Positions 22,977-34,722 of a DNA stretch of 64,000 nucleotides are shown one piece after another. This stretch comes from Arabidopsis thaliana. Its lineage: Eukaryota; Streptophyta; Magnoliopsida; Brassicales; Brassicaceae. Location of the stretch: positions 13,209,835 to 13,273,834 of the forward strand of contig NC_003076.8 of the NCBI RefSeq assembly GCF_000001735.4, in the 5' to 3' direction. A model generated the notes under the pieces. That model was not told where the DNA came from and ran no database searches. It saw only the letters and a list, made by a program, of their open reading frames with translations. The position numbers and the translations under genes were made by a program. The first letter of the stretch is position 1, and the number at the start of each line of letters is the position of its first letter.

Positions 22977-23343
22977 CTGTGTTCTAAAAAGCGGTTTAGG
23001 CGGCACTACGCTCTTAAGTGACTCGTAGACAACCGCTTTGACCGCCTAAATTTGCATAAGTTCCGGTTTACTGTATTGTTTTTTATTTTTAACTATATAA
23101 AACTTTCTTATAAGTCTTAACTCAATATATATTCTTTGATATGAATTTAACTAATTTTTGTTTATGATTTAACATTTTAATTTTTCTAATAGATAGTTAT
23201 ATATAATTTATTATCTATAATATTATATTCAATATGTATTATATTATAAACTTTTAAACTGTATAAAATCGTCTAAACTCCTATTAAGCATTGTAGGCGT
23301 TAGGCGCTATGTTACCGCCTGCCTAGCGTTTTCTTCGACACTG
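22977..23343. mobile_element. hAT-type MITE with 8-bp target duplication
   Basis: 367 bp bounded by ATTTTAAG at 22969-22976 and again at 23344-23351. The ends are imperfect inverted repeats (CTGTGTTCTAAAAAGCGGTT... / ...GCCTAGCGTTTTCTTCGACACTG), with GGCGG-rich subterminal blocks on both sides. No transposase. It lies about 210 bp upstream of the arogenate dehydrogenase leader. Confidence 0.8.
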
Positions 23344-23556
23344 ATTTTAAGTAACATTTCGAGCTAGTCTCATTAACGCCTCTATTTATATTTGATAATT
23401 TTACTAATTCATTTTTTTATCTTGATTTGAAAGAAAAATGTTCAGTGGTAATATGATTAGTAAAATTATAAAAAAATTTCTTTCTTTTATTAAATACAAA
23501 AGTTCTTAAAACGTGCAGACTTGAAGATCTCCACAAACCTCCAAAAGTCTATTCAA

Positions 23557-23610
23557 ATGGCAGAGACAGTTGAATCCATCATCATCATCATCATCGTCTT
23601 CTCCAAATGA
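23557..23610 (+). promoter_or_regulatory. Upstream ORF overlapping the arogenate dehydrogenase start (ATGA)
   Basis: An 18-codon frame (17 aa plus stop) starts MAETVES, continues through an ATC microsatellite as an isoleucine run, and ends TGA at 23608-23610. That stop overlaps the ATG of the main frame (23607-23609) in the form ATGA. It may control translation of the downstream enzyme, or it may be the relic of an older N terminus shifted by repeat-length change. Confidence 0.5.
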
Positions 23611-25688
23611 TCTTTCAATCTCATTCTCATCATCTTCTTCTCTATCAATCCTCATCTTCCTCCTCCTTCTTCTTCCTCCCAAAGCTCATCACCAAACCTC
23701 CTCTCTCCCTCTCATTTACCTCTCTTTCCTCAATGCTCCCTTCTCTCTCTCTCTCCACCGCCAACCGCCACCTCTCCGTCACCGACACCATCCCTCTTCC
23801 CAACTCCAACTCCAACGCCACCCCTCCTCTCCGTATCGCCATCATCGGATTCGGAAACTACGGCCAATTCCTTGCCGAAACCCTAATTTCTCAAGGCCAC
23901 ATTCTCTTCGCTCACTCCCGATCCGATCACTCCTCCGCCGCTCGCCGTCTCGGTGTCTCATACTTCACCGATCTTCACGATCTCTGCGAACGTCATCCTG
24001 ACGTAGTCCTTCTCTGTACTTCAATCCTCTCCATAGAGAATATTCTCAAAACGTTGCCGTTTCAGAGACTCCGTCGCAACACTCTCTTCGTTGATGTTCT
24101 CTCCGTTAAAGAGTTTGCTAAAACTCTTCTCCTTCAATACTTACCTGAAGATTTCGATATTCTTTGTACACATCCAATGTTTGGTCCTCAGAGTGTGAGT
24201 TCAAATCATGGCTGGAGAGGATTAAGATTTGTGTATGATAAAGTTAGGATTGGGGAAGAGAGATTGAGAGTCTCAAGGTGTGAGAGTTTTCTTGAGATTT
24301 TTGTTAGAGAAGGATGTGAGATGGTGGAGATGAGTGTTACTGATCATGATAAGTTTGCTGCTGAATCACAGTTTATAACTCATACTCTTGGTAGGCTTTT
24401 GGGGATGTTGAAGTTGATATCGACGCCGATTAATACGAAAGGGTACGAGGCGTTGCTTGATTTAGCTGAGAATATTTGTGGGGATAGTTTTGATTTGTAT
24501 TATGGGTTGTTTGTGTATAATAACAACTCTTTGGAGGTGTTAGAGAGGATTGATTTGGCTTTCGAGGCTTTGCGTAAGGAGCTTTTTAGTCGGCTTCACG
24601 GTGTTGTGAGGAAGCAGTCTTTTGAAGGTGAAGCAAAGAAAGTTCATGTTTTTCCAAATTGTGGTGAAAATGATGCTTCTTTGGATATGATGAGGTATGT
24701 AGTTAGTTAGTTAGTTACATTGTGTGGTTTGATGCATTTTGGATTTGGTTTCTTATTGTAAATAGTTATCGATTTGTGATCTTGCAGGTCAGAAGATGTT
24801 GTTGTGAAGTATGAATATAACTCCCAGGTGTCTGGTAGTGTTAATGACGGTTCGAGGCTCAAGATTGGTATCGTCGGGTTTGGAAATTTTGGACAGTTTC
24901 TAGGTAAAACCATGGTCAAGCAGGGTCACACTGTGTTAGCTTATTCCAGAAGTGACTACACTGATGAAGCAGCAAAGCTCGGTGTTTCGTATTTTTCAGA
25001 TCTTGATGATCTATTTGAAGAGCATCCTGAAGTTATTATTCTCTGTACGTCAATCCTTTCGACTGAAAAAGTTCTCGAGTCACTACCGTTTCAGAGACTG
25101 AAGAGAAGCACACTTTTTGTGGATGTACTCTCAGTAAAAGAGTTCCCGAGGAATTTATTTCTTCAAACTCTCCCACAAGATTTTGATATTTTGTGCACGC
25201 ATCCTATGTTTGGGCCAGAGAGTGGTAAAAATGGATGGAACAATCTTGCCTTTGTGTTTGATAAGGTTAGGATTGGAATGGATGATAGAAGAAAATCGAG
25301 GTGTAACAGTTTTCTTGATATTTTTGCCCGTGAAGGATGTCGTATGGTGGAGATGTCGTGTGCTGAACATGATTGGCATGCTGCTGGATCACAGTTTATC
25401 ACACACACAGTGGGAAGGCTTCTGGAGAAGCTGAGCTTGGAATCTACTCCTATAGATACCAAAGGTTATGAGACATTGCTAAAACTGGTGGAGAATACTG
25501 CTGGTGACAGCTTTGATCTGTACTATGGACTATTTTTATACAATCCTAATGCAATGGAACAGCTTGAGAGGTTTCATGTGGCTTTTGAATCATTGAAGAC
25601 ACAGCTCTTTGGACGACTACATTCTCAACATTCTCATGAGCTAGCTAAATCATCTTCCCCAAAGACAACTAAGCTATTAACTAGCTAA
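23607..25688 (+). CDS. TyrAAT1: Arogenate dehydrogenase, plastidial, two tandem catalytic domains
   Basis: Two exons, 23607-24694 and 24788-25688, with a 93-bp GT-AG intron, giving 662 aa. The enzyme oxidatively decarboxylates arogenate to tyrosine using NADP+, the last step of plant tyrosine synthesis in plastids. Residues 1-75 are Ser/Leu-rich without acidic residues until late, as in a transit peptide. Domain 1 has the dinucleotide fold GFGNYG (81-86) and domain 2 has GFGNFG (393-398). Both carry LLCTSI/ILCTSI, VDVLSVKEF and the CTHPMFGP substrate-site motif. The fused duplication is the hallmark of TyrAAT1-type enzymes (about 640 aa in A. thaliana). The intron falls between the domains. 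The start at 23607 is preceded in frame by no ATG; an overlapping upstream ORF ends on it. It is convergent with the GH79 gene, with stop codons 389 bp apart. Confidence 0.93.
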
Positions 25689-26077
25689 AGTTAATATTCT
25701 CTCAGTCATGCTCCTTGACTACTAATTATACTGTTCTACTCAATACTCAATATGGTGGAAATCGTTTGGTCTTTGAAAGGCTTTGATGTAAGTTTCTTTC
25801 TTTCTTTGTAGCTTTATTTGACCCTTTTGTGGGTTTGTTGTGTCTTTTGTCCTCGATACGGGCTTCACAGTCCCAACCAGTTTGAATGTTAAACAGAAAT
25901 AAAGTGCAGACAAGATTTTGAGTTTGGAAATTGTTTCACTTATTTTATTTGGTTCAAATACTTTGAACTCACAGCTTTCAATGCTTATAGGTTTATGAAA
26001 GAAAGGTACGCTTCTTTATTTTTCTCTAATCAAATAACTGAATGAAGGAACTGTCTTAAGTTCCATATGCAGCTACC
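25689..26077. other. Convergent 3' UTR region
   Basis: Short shared tail-to-tail space between the arogenate dehydrogenase (+) and the GH79 gene (-). It is T-rich and holds AATAAA at about 25900. No additional gene. Confidence 0.6.
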
Positions 26078-28884
26078 TTAAGCACATGCAGGTACAACAA
26101 CATTCCGCATATGCACAAACACAATGGAATATGGAGCTATTGTTATTGGCTCTGTTGAATTTATATGTATCGGCTCTATAGGAGGTAAATCACCCATCGA
26201 ATTAACCTGAAGAGCATTTCCGTTGAGTAGCATAGTCTGACTGTGTAGGTTTCCATCCTTTGCTGTCAAATGGTACTCTTCTCTTTGGATTACTCCATTA
26301 GGACCCCCAAAAAGTTGGGAACTTGCTCTTTTATAAGACTTCATGTGCTTTGTATGTCTCAGACTGAAACTGTTATTTAACTCTACTTTCGCTACAACCG
26401 TTGTAGTATTGTCAAGGTTCATCAGTAAAACTGTGATCCCTTTCTGCATGATGAAACTTTAAAAGTTAGATCGGAATTCATCTGAGTATAATGCTATTTG
26501 AGTTACTTGTATGGAAACTCGACTTACCGATTGTCTTGCACAATGGGTGTACGAACGTATCTTTTTGGTTCCGGAAAAGGTTGTGAACAATGCCTTTCTT
26601 CCCATAAGTTGTCGCCAGATCAGAGCACTGCATGTTAACAAGTAGCATGACTTGTAGTTAGGGTTATATACTCCTTTTATTGCTTGTCTTTTTAACCATT
26701 TCTCCTGGTGACATAATAGATTCATCTGATGTTACCTGTAATAGTCTGGATTTGGTGTGAAGTTAGTAGTATTTAGCAGCCCATAGTTTCCTCCGATCAG
26801 AGACTGTCTACAGTATGTTTTTGTATCATAAAGCGATGCCATACCAAGCTGGTCCAGGTACCTACCATCACACAGTTTAATCTCATTAGAAATGCTTTTA
26901 ATGTATTACTTATGATAACCTTAGTTTTTGCTGTCATGATATCTACTCTTACCAGAAACTATACACGAAAGCATTAGAGACAAGATTCCGCCCACTGTTG
27001 TAGGCACCACCGGACTCACCAACCCATGCCACAGCCTTTGTTGAGGAGTTTTTGATTATGTTCTTGAGACTGCGAAAACTTTTTGCCTCTTGGTCCAGAT
27101 ATGAAGGGTTTAGAATCTTTTCTATCAGATGTTCATCGACTCCTAATCAATCAAAATATTGTTTTCTTTCCATTCAGGTAAGGGAAATGATGAACCTGCA
27201 GGATCTGAAACGAAAGATAGTTGAGTATTCGGGTTACCTGGACCGAGATCGTAGATATGTCGAGTAGTAGCATTGAGAGAGTTTTCTGCTTTGTTCAGGT
27301 ATTCTGTGAACCAATCAACTTCAAAGAAGCCACCCGGACCTATCACCAACGGCATGGGACTCACATTCTTGTAAACCCGGTTCACAATGTTTCGCAGATT
27401 TATGGTGTCTATAGCATATTGATTTGCACCAACTCGTGCACCAACACCACTTCCACACAGCTCATTGCCTATTGAGAAAAGAAGCAAAACCAGCTTGGAG
27501 ATGAGTAGAGAATTCAATCAGGCTTATGCATTCTTTGTTATGTTGTAAAGTGACTTACCGAGCTCCCACCCGTCGATGGTGTAATTGTTCTCTGCTGTAA
27601 ACCGGATGAACGATTCAGCATTGGTGTAATTCCAGGCTCCTATGGCTTCACCGTTAGATTTTATGGAACGTCCAGAAAGTGCATTCAGCCCGAAGATGAC
27701 TTTAGTTCTGATTCAAACGACAAGTAGGTAAGGACAGAGACAGAGAGAAGAAAAGAAAGAAGATAATTTGAAGATATCTTTAGCTCTGATTCAAACCACA
27801 AGTAAGTAAGAAAAGAGACAGAGAGAAGAAAAGTAAGAAGAGAATTTGAAGATGACTTTAGCTCCGACTCAAACCACAAGTAGATAAGGAAAGAGACAGA
27901 TAGAAGAGAATTTGAAGGTACCCGGTTTTGCGAAAGAAGGCATTGAGCTCGTCCCATCGACGCATAGGTAGACATCCTTGTGTGTAACCAAAAAGAATTG
28001 AAGAGTTTTTGGTAAAAGGAAGACATGGTTGCTTCGAATCTGGTGTCTCATATATCACTATGTCTTGTAATGTTCCTCCTATTCTTATTTTCAACGGAGC
28101 AAATGCTGTGTTTTTGGAAATTGGAACAACAATGGTCAAATCCTAACATTAACCAATATAAATCAAGAATCATGTGATTACCTTTGATTGCATTTTGAAG
28201 AATAACGTTGTTCAAATCCTGCAAGATGATCGACCAAATTTTTCATTAGATTTCATATTTCTCTAATCAACTCTTCGAATAAATTACTTCATATTAACAT
28301 GACCAAATTTTGTTTGTAATCTATTGTTAAAATGGCATATGATGACAAAACAAAGGAATACTTTTACTTGCCGAATCTTGATTTTTGACTTTCACATTCC
28401 ATAAATGGTAAAAATGATTTTTTTTTTTTATCTCTACATTTTCTACAATTAGTAAATTCTATTTGCTTAATGAAGAGTAGTAGTACCTAAGAAATCTTTC
28501 AATGGATTCCTGCTACCTAACCAACCCGAAATAAATACACAACCTTTTTTATTTTGGTTCTATCAAAAATGCAAGTTGCATTGTTTTCGACGGAAAAACA
28601 TGAAAATGAAACAAAATTTGATCAAAAAAAAAAAAAAAAAAAAAGAAAAAACAAACCAGATTGAGAATTGAAGCATGGTCCCAACTACAACTGCCGTAGT
28701 CACATTTCTCCGGTGGCCACCAGTCTAAGGTGGCGCAAATGAAGTCTTCATCTATTGTTCCAACGGCGGCTCTTCCGTACACAAACACAGTCCCATTCTC
28801 TTCTACGGCGGAGCTAACAGTGCAGTCCAAGAATTGAAACACACAAAGAAACAAAACTATGGCCAAAATTTGACGATAAGCCAT
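26078..28884 (-). CDS. GUS3: Heparanase-like protein, GH79 beta-glucuronidase
   Basis: Nine exons joined in phase: 28657-28884, 28182-28218, 27922-28105, 27559-27707, 27238-27468, 26953-27142, 26736-26861, 26528-26627 and 26078-26443. They give a 536-aa protein, a length I recall for Arabidopsis heparanase-like protein 3. Residues 1-26 are a signal peptide (ILAIVLFLCVFQFLDC). The GH79 acid/base glutamate lies in GNELCGSG at the exon 4/5 junction and the nucleophile in AWVGESGGAYNSG. Many N-x-S/T sites fit a secreted glycoprotein. The family removes glucuronic acid from arabinogalactan proteins in the apoplast. All splice sites are canonical and the frame is open, so it looks functional. Intron 3 is an internal tandem repeat (27700-27921). 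Confidence 0.93.
27694..27921. repeat. 78-bp tandem repeat spanning intron 3 and its splice acceptor
   Basis: Three units begin TTTAG(T/C)TC(T/C)GA(T/C)TCAAAC at 27701, 27780 and 27858 (about 78, 78 and 62 bp). Each unit is preceded by GAAGAT(G/A)(A/T)C, which in the first case is the start of exon 4 on the minus strand. The real 3' splice site and the first exon bases therefore have two decoy copies upstream. Confidence 0.85.
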
Positions 28885-28937
28885 TGTTTCTCTCTTCTTT
28901 CTTCTTATTTATTAGAAAAATGAGATCTCATTTGGTG

Positions 28938-28945
28938 TTTATATA
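28938..28945 (-). promoter_or_regulatory. Probable TATA box of the GH79 gene
   Basis: TATATAAA on the minus strand lies 54 bp upstream of the start codon and would give a short leader. No other candidate is as close. Confidence 0.45.
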
Positions 28946-28949
28946 ATAT

Positions 28950-29537
28950 ATGGAAATGGAAGAGAGACACACATTCCAAAAAAAGTGAAATTGTTTTCTT
29001 TTTTTTTCACTTGTTTGAGTTGTTACTTGACCTTTAATAAAAAGTGTTGTACATCTCTTTACCTGCACAACTTCTATATATTATTGTTTTTGTTTTTTTC
29101 TTTGAAAGAAACTTTTATATAATATACATTTATATGGTTATTAATTTATTTTTTGGTCAACTTTTCTTAATTCTCATTATATATCTCCTTATAAGGATTT
29201 TTTTTGAAAATTCAAATTTTGGTAATATAAAATAAAAAAATGTCTTTAAAAAATAATATACTATAATTTCTATATATATTAAAATATTTAAATATGTAGC
29301 AAATTTCAGTAATGATCACTAAATTAGAATAAAGCTATCTATCAAGAACGTGATCTAGGTAAAAAGTCTCTCGTGGATACTTATAATTGTTAGGAGAATT
29401 GTCAGTTGTTGAGACTTGAGTATTTCATGAAAGTATTTGCTATCCAAGTGTTTATATTGTCATGAATAATTTTATTATGCATGTAATAAACTAATAATAT
29501 AAGAAATAACAAGACAGAAAAAATCACTTATAAATGA
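28950..29537. other. AT-rich intergenic DNA, no gene seen
   Basis: Promoter side of the GH79 gene. Long A/T runs, with no supported coding or repeat structure. Confidence 0.5.
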
Positions 29538-29876
29538 TTAGGAAAAAACCCAAAAAACACGGTCTAATTTAAATTTCCCCGTTTAATATCTGAATTATGA
29601 AATTTGTCCGAAAATATCTAAGTTAATTTTTATGTCTTTTAAAAACTTTTGTTTTTTAAATTTTGGCAAAATTAGATATCTGAATTAACGACCGTAACGG
29701 AATCACTAGCTGTAGTTAAAACTTAACCATATGGTGTTTACTATATATACAATTTCTTTTTTAATTGTTACGAATATATTGTCGTAGTCAGGTGGTTATG
29801 TGAGAGTTCAATAAATTGGTATTAAATGGACAAATTTAAATTAGACGATGGTTTTTTTTGGGGGTTTTTCCCCTAA
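29538..29876. mobile_element. Non-autonomous TIR element (MITE), about 340 bp
   Basis: The ends are inverted repeats of about 45 bp with small indels. The left reads TTAGGAAAAAACCC, then CACGGTCTAATTTAAATTT. The right, read inverted, is TTAGGGGAAAAACCCC, then CATCGTCTAATTTAAATTT. No coding capacity and no clean target duplication, so the superfamily is undecided (MULE-like is possible). Confidence 0.6.
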
Positions 29877-30838
29877 ATTATAAAAAAAGTATAACAAATT
29901 ATATAATATAGATGAAGCTATTTTATTTTTAATTTCGTAAGTTATATACACTAACGAACTTAGGTAGCAATTTGTGGGGGTGGGCCGGGGCAGGTGCACA
30001 ACCATGAGCAGAATTAGGTAGTCAATGCTCCGGTTAGTTATTCCTCTATAGATATATATCTTAGCTTCGAAACTTAAAAACAAAGTTATTGGAATACTTA
30101 TTCAACTCGATATCATATAGTTAGTAAACATCAGTAGCAACGCATATGGACAAATGTCACCTATTTTTTATATAACAGAAAGATAAAAACACAACTGACT
30201 ATAACAATAATATAACATATATTTCAAAATTCTTGGTTTTTTTAGATAATGATTATCTTGATTTGCAATTAGAATCTCCAATTGTTTAACATGAGCATAT
30301 TAGGTGAACGAAAACAAAGTTGTTGATACTGACACTAGACTGGTTAGATTTCATGTACGTGGTGTTCTAGTTTTTTAGAATACCTATACATTGAACAAAT
30401 TGTATTGAAACATAATTAAGAACTCAGAATAATAGAATATCAAAACTAGTGAAGATACATGGCTTTTGTATTGAAACGTAATTAAGAACTCAGAAGACTA
30501 TTCAACGACATCCTTTCAATTATTAGTAACTAACAAACAAAAAACTATGTTTATCTTGTGACATGGTGTTGACGTGAACGGTATAGCTTTGTAGAAAATA
30601 TGCAGGTCATTAATGTTGGTGAAATAAATCCTTCTGTTTAGCTAATGGATCAGATCGATCGATACCATATCACCAACAGACTAGTATATCGTCATTCACT
30701 ACCATATATCATCAACCATCACCGAATAATGGAGGACACTAATCAACCTCATAATTTTAAATGCAATGTGCACTTATGCTGACAAAAAGGTCCATGATCT
30801 TATGCATCAATTCCTTAAGGCTTTGGAAAGGTTTGAAG
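29877..30838. other. AT-rich intergenic DNA with a small local duplication
   Basis: About 30 bp (TGTATTGAAACATAATTAAG, then AACTCAGAA) at 30397 recurs at 30466 with one change. No gene seen. Confidence 0.45.
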
Positions 30839-31215
30839 TAAAAAAAAACTATGAGAATCTTAACAAATTTGAAAGCAAGTTCAGGTTAAACTTTGAAGCT
30901 TTTGAATGGATTTGGCTTTGAAAACCCTTCTTAACACCCAGGCCCGTCTCTGACCCATGGCAGAGTAGGGCAAATGCCATGGGTCCATTACAAAATTCAA
31001 AAAAATTCTTAAAGAAAAAAGGTCCATTTTTATTTCAAAAAAAAATTACTAAGAGGTCTTAGATTTATTTTGGATTTTACCAAAGGCTTATAAATATATT
31101 GAGACGGGCCTCTTAACACCTAAGACTTAGGAAAAGTTTGAAGTAAAAAAACCTATGAGGATCTTAACAAATCTGAAAGCAAGTTCAGGAGAAAGTTTGA
31201 AGCTTTTGAACGGAT
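30839..31215. repeat. Direct duplication flanking a hAT MITE
   Basis: 30822-30915 and 31127-31215 are diverged direct copies (shared AAAAAAACTATGAGAATCTT / AAAAAAACCTATGAGGATCTT, then AGCAAGTTCAGG and TTTGAAGCTTTTGAA). The MITE at 30939-31112 sits between them. The units read as a Lys/Glu-rich helical peptide, but no family was recognised. Confidence 0.6.
30939..31112. mobile_element. hAT-type MITE, 174 bp, 8-bp target duplication
   Basis: TTAACACC at 30931-30938 and 31113-31120 flanks an element with inverted ends CAGGCCCGTCTC / GAGACGGGCCTC (one terminal mismatch). Terminus and duplication length fit the hAT superfamily. Non-coding. Confidence 0.85.
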
Positions 31216-32015
31216 CGACTTCCAACAACGAAACCAAAAGGAAGATATTCAAGAGAAAAATATCAAAATCATCAATGTGATGTATCTCTCGAAGCTATAG
31301 AAAGAATTTTCAAATGAGATATCAAGATGTTACGGTTCTGCAGTATGCGATGAATATGCTCTCTCCGTACGACAGGAGACCACGATGAACGGTTCTGTAT
31401 ACAATATTTTGGAACCTCAGGTAAGCTTCACCGGTAAACTGCAAGAAATTACATTATCTAGGATAAAATTTCGTACATTATGTAAAAGCCTTTAAACCCT
31501 TAATTGTTTTGAAATATATAATATGTATTTTACATATTTTGGATTTATTTCATTTGTATCTGTTAAATTCAAAAGGAAAATATTTATTTCAGTTTTCTTA
31601 AGAATACGTTTCTGTTTTTATAAATAAAAGATTTCCATTTATTTATTTTTCTTTATTGACTAGTTACATTTTTTTTACTATAAATGCTCTTTTTTATGGA
31701 AAATAATGAATCTTTCTTTTTCCAATTTTATATTTAAAGAAATATATTTAAAATATATACCATAGGTAATATTAAATTTTTCATTGGACATTACATTCAA
31801 AAACTCTAAATTTACTGTATTCAAAGTTAATTTTCTTTATTTATATACTTCTTTTGTTGCTCTATATCGCATATTTAAATAAATTAAAGCCTCATCATGT
31901 ATTTCTCTTATGAAAATAACTTCCAATTTTATATAATTAAGATTCTGTAAATAACTATTTTGATACTTTTTATTTTTGAAATATGAAGCAAAAAAAAAAA
32001 AAAGATGATAATAAA
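31216..32015. other. AT-rich intergenic DNA, no gene seen
   Basis: A short open stretch around 31216-31400 is interrupted by stops. The remainder is very AT-rich with no recognised element. Confidence 0.45.
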
Positions 32016-32019
32016 TAAA

Positions 32020-32790
32020 AAATCTTTAGGATTGCTTAGAAATGATAACTTCGGAGCTATGCTTAAGGACTGATTCTTCTGCTTTCCTTTTTGCATTCTT
32101 CTTTATTTGAATCAGTTTCATCCTATAGAAAAAAGCAAGAACTTAATTATCTTAGTTTCATCCTAATTTTAGCCTTATACTACTAATAGTCTCAATAAAA
32201 TTGACTCACCTCTTGAAAGAGATAATTTTCTCTATCTCTTGCTTTTGTTCAGCCTTAAAGGCTAACCATTTTCATAAGTACTTAAATCATCCAATGTTCC
32301 TAAATCTGTGCATTCATAAAGACCAAGCTTAAAATACTTAACATATTCTCATTAAAAACGTAAACAATAAGTTAGTAAATTTCACACCTTAAAGCAAAAA
32401 CTTTGCTTTTTCTCTAAACCACATCAGTTTCTAGAGAACAAGACCATTGTCATCCAATATGATTGGGTCAGTTCTAACAGTTTCACATGTTTTCATCTCT
32501 ACAAACATATTTCTTTAAGTTAATCCTTCATAGCAACATGAAACAGAAAAGGATAACATAACAACTGTAAGACCATTGATATAAAAATTTCAAGGGATTT
32601 AAACTTACTTCTAGATGCAATCCTTTTTGCCTCCAGCATCTCGTCATGAGCTTCTTTATCTTTAGTTTTTAATTGAGATAAAATTTCTTTGTGCTCTTCA
32701 ATAGATAATAGAGCTCCGGTATTTTTTCATATGGATTTTGGCAATATGACTTTGCATCGTCTTTCTCAGTTGTTTTTTCCTACAAAAATA
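32020..32790 (-). pseudogene. Fragmented coiled-coil gene, family not recognised
   Basis: On the minus strand, several short exon-like pieces with GT/AG borders read as Lys/Glu-rich helices: about 32690-32780 (TEKDDAKSYCQNPYEKIPEL), 32610-32700 (SQLKTKDKEAHDEMLEAKR), 32405-32500 (CETVRTDPIILDDNGLVL, then a stop), 32205-32255 (AEQKQEIEKIISFK) and 32025-32115 (KKNAKRKAEESVLKHSSEV). This could be the remains of a multi-exon coiled-coil protein. The pieces are short and partly stopped, so confidence is low. Confidence 0.3.
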
Positions 32791-33209
32791 AGGTTTAACA
32801 CATAGAATTGATATTAAAAAAAACTTGCAGATTTTTTTAAAATACCATTTTTTTGCATTTGCAGACTTTTTTGCTTCTATTTTCATTGTCTTACACTCTG
32901 CATGTTTGTTCTTACTGAATAATTACAGGTCTTTGTCTTTCAGTGCAAGTAGCAACAATTGGTTCAATAATATTGGAGATTTGCTGTTGAAGTCAGGAGT
33001 TTTGAGTGATTCCCACTTGAAATCTTTGAAGGAGGTGTTGCAAAGTATAAAGAGATAGATGCATGAAGAAGACTCAAACTTCTAAACTTCTTATGTGTGA
33101 ATCACTTAGCACATTGTATGTAAATAACTATTTTGTTTAAATTTATAATTTGCTACGACTTAAAACCTATGTTTGAAAGATTTCAGGGCCATGAGGATCT
33201 TAACAACCC

Positions 33210-33490
33210 TTGGAACAGGACAAGCCATCTCTAACTTCGCTTTCATTTGACCATGAGAAGTGTCGTTGTGGTTCTCAACTCTTCTTTGCAATCAGGAATG
33301 ACATGTTGCTTTTACGATGCAAGCAGAATAAATGCCGAGATGTCCTGTGGTCCGAGAAAGACTATCTATTTTGCGGAATGTGTGTGTCCTAAGTGTAACA
33401 GACCAACAAACCTGCTGTTAGTCTTCAGAAAGAAATCCTGGCAAACTCTACTATAAGTGTCACCCATGCAGTTTCTTTAAATGGTGGCAC
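33210..33490 (+). pseudogene. GRF-type zinc-finger relic
   Basis: 33210-33392 reads EKCRCGSQLFFAIRND. After a frameshift, VCPKCNRPTNLLLV leads, in a third frame, to NPGKLYYKCHPCSFFKWW (33440-33485). The last segment matches the GRF zinc-finger signature (NPGR.FY.C....C.FF.W), a nucleic-acid-binding module often found in transposon-linked plant genes. At least two frame changes make it a pseudogene. Confidence 0.5.
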
Positions 33491-33656
33491 AGATCCTTGC
33501 AAATGATGGGTTATATAACAAGGATTCAAAAGCATGTTTTTGTGAATCAGCTCTTCTTGATTCCAAATGACAAAACTCTTGTTGCTTTTGCCCAATGAGA
33601 TGATTGAATCCGTTGAGGATCATCCACCAACGCATAGAGACACGGTCGTAGAATTT

Positions 33657-33921
33657 AAACATCTTATAAAAATATTTTTCTAAGTTCTTTGGGAAACCAG
33701 GACTTTATATTAAACATCTTATAAAATATTACAAAAGCTTATAAACTTTTTTATAAATGGCTTATAAAAGCTCTTATGAGCTTTTAAACATCTTATAAAA
33801 ATATTATTAAAGCTTAGAAACATCTTATAAAAACATTATCAAAGATTAAAATTATAAAAAGCATATATAAAGTCAATAAAAACTTATAAAAGCTTATAAA
33901 CATCTCATAAAATGTATTATA
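33657..33921. repeat. AAGCTTATAAACATCTTATAAAA satellite, left part
   Basis: Degenerate tandem units such as AAGCTTATAAACATCTTATA fill the 260 bp directly left of the Helitron. The same repeat resumes directly right of it (42653-42975), so the Helitron inserted into this array. Confidence 0.75.
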
Positions 33922-33932
33922 CTAGATACGGA

Positions 33933-33950
33933 CCTGCGGTACACCGCAGG
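33933..33950 (-). other. Helitron 3' terminal hairpin
   Basis: Eight-bp GC-rich stem with a two-base loop, 7 bases before the terminal CTAG on the minus strand. It marks the 3' end of the element. Confidence 0.8.
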
Positions 33951-34722
33951 TTGAGCATTTGCGTTTGATCGTAATATGATGGTTTCATTATAATATAATT
34001 GACAGTTAAATCATTATAGTTAATTTGCATTTTTTACTATATATTTATATCTATTGACATGGGTGATTATATTTGTATGTTTCGGTCTGGTTTTGTAAAG
34101 TTCCACAAACATGTATAATATTCTATTTATATACATCGGATATTATTACATGTAAATTCATATGATTCAATTGGTTTAAAATTTAATTTTTGGATTGTAA
34201 CTGTAATTATCATTAAAATTACATGGGTGCTCTATTGTTATATGAAGTATATGATGTATTTAAATTTCTACAATAATTTAATTTTTATACTAAATATTTA
34301 TTATATAATACTTAGATTTTTTTTTCTTGTATACAGATGAAGAGATAAAGAGTGGAACTCATCATCTCCATCTAAGGTTAGATACTAAGAACTCTTATAA
34401 TGCATAGGTATATTTTTTGAAAATATGAACTTAGTTATTGTTATATAAAATAGCCGGATATTTAAAATTTTCAACTAATCATTTTGAAACTGTTAAACAC
34501 TTGATTCTTATATGCTTAAAGAAAATACTAACTTGCAGATTAAAATAGGAAAAAGATTAAACTGAAACCATCTCTTCCAAAATGAACACAATTTATGATC
34601 ATTCTTACAAACAATAGTTCAAAAGATAAAACCAATATCAACTTAAGAATGAACAATTTGATTGTTAAAAGCAGTGTAAATTGCTTATACAAATCCTTCT
34701 TCAGACGAATCTGACTCTAGGA

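Noticed and set aside
23570-24001. 143-codon frame overlapping the start of arogenate dehydrogenase
   Set aside because: Shadow of the Ser/Leu-rich transit-peptide region in another frame; the enzyme frame has clear motifs.
29044-29235. Hydrophobic 63-codon frame
   Set aside because: Pure AT-rich DNA; hydrophobicity is expected from T-rich codons.
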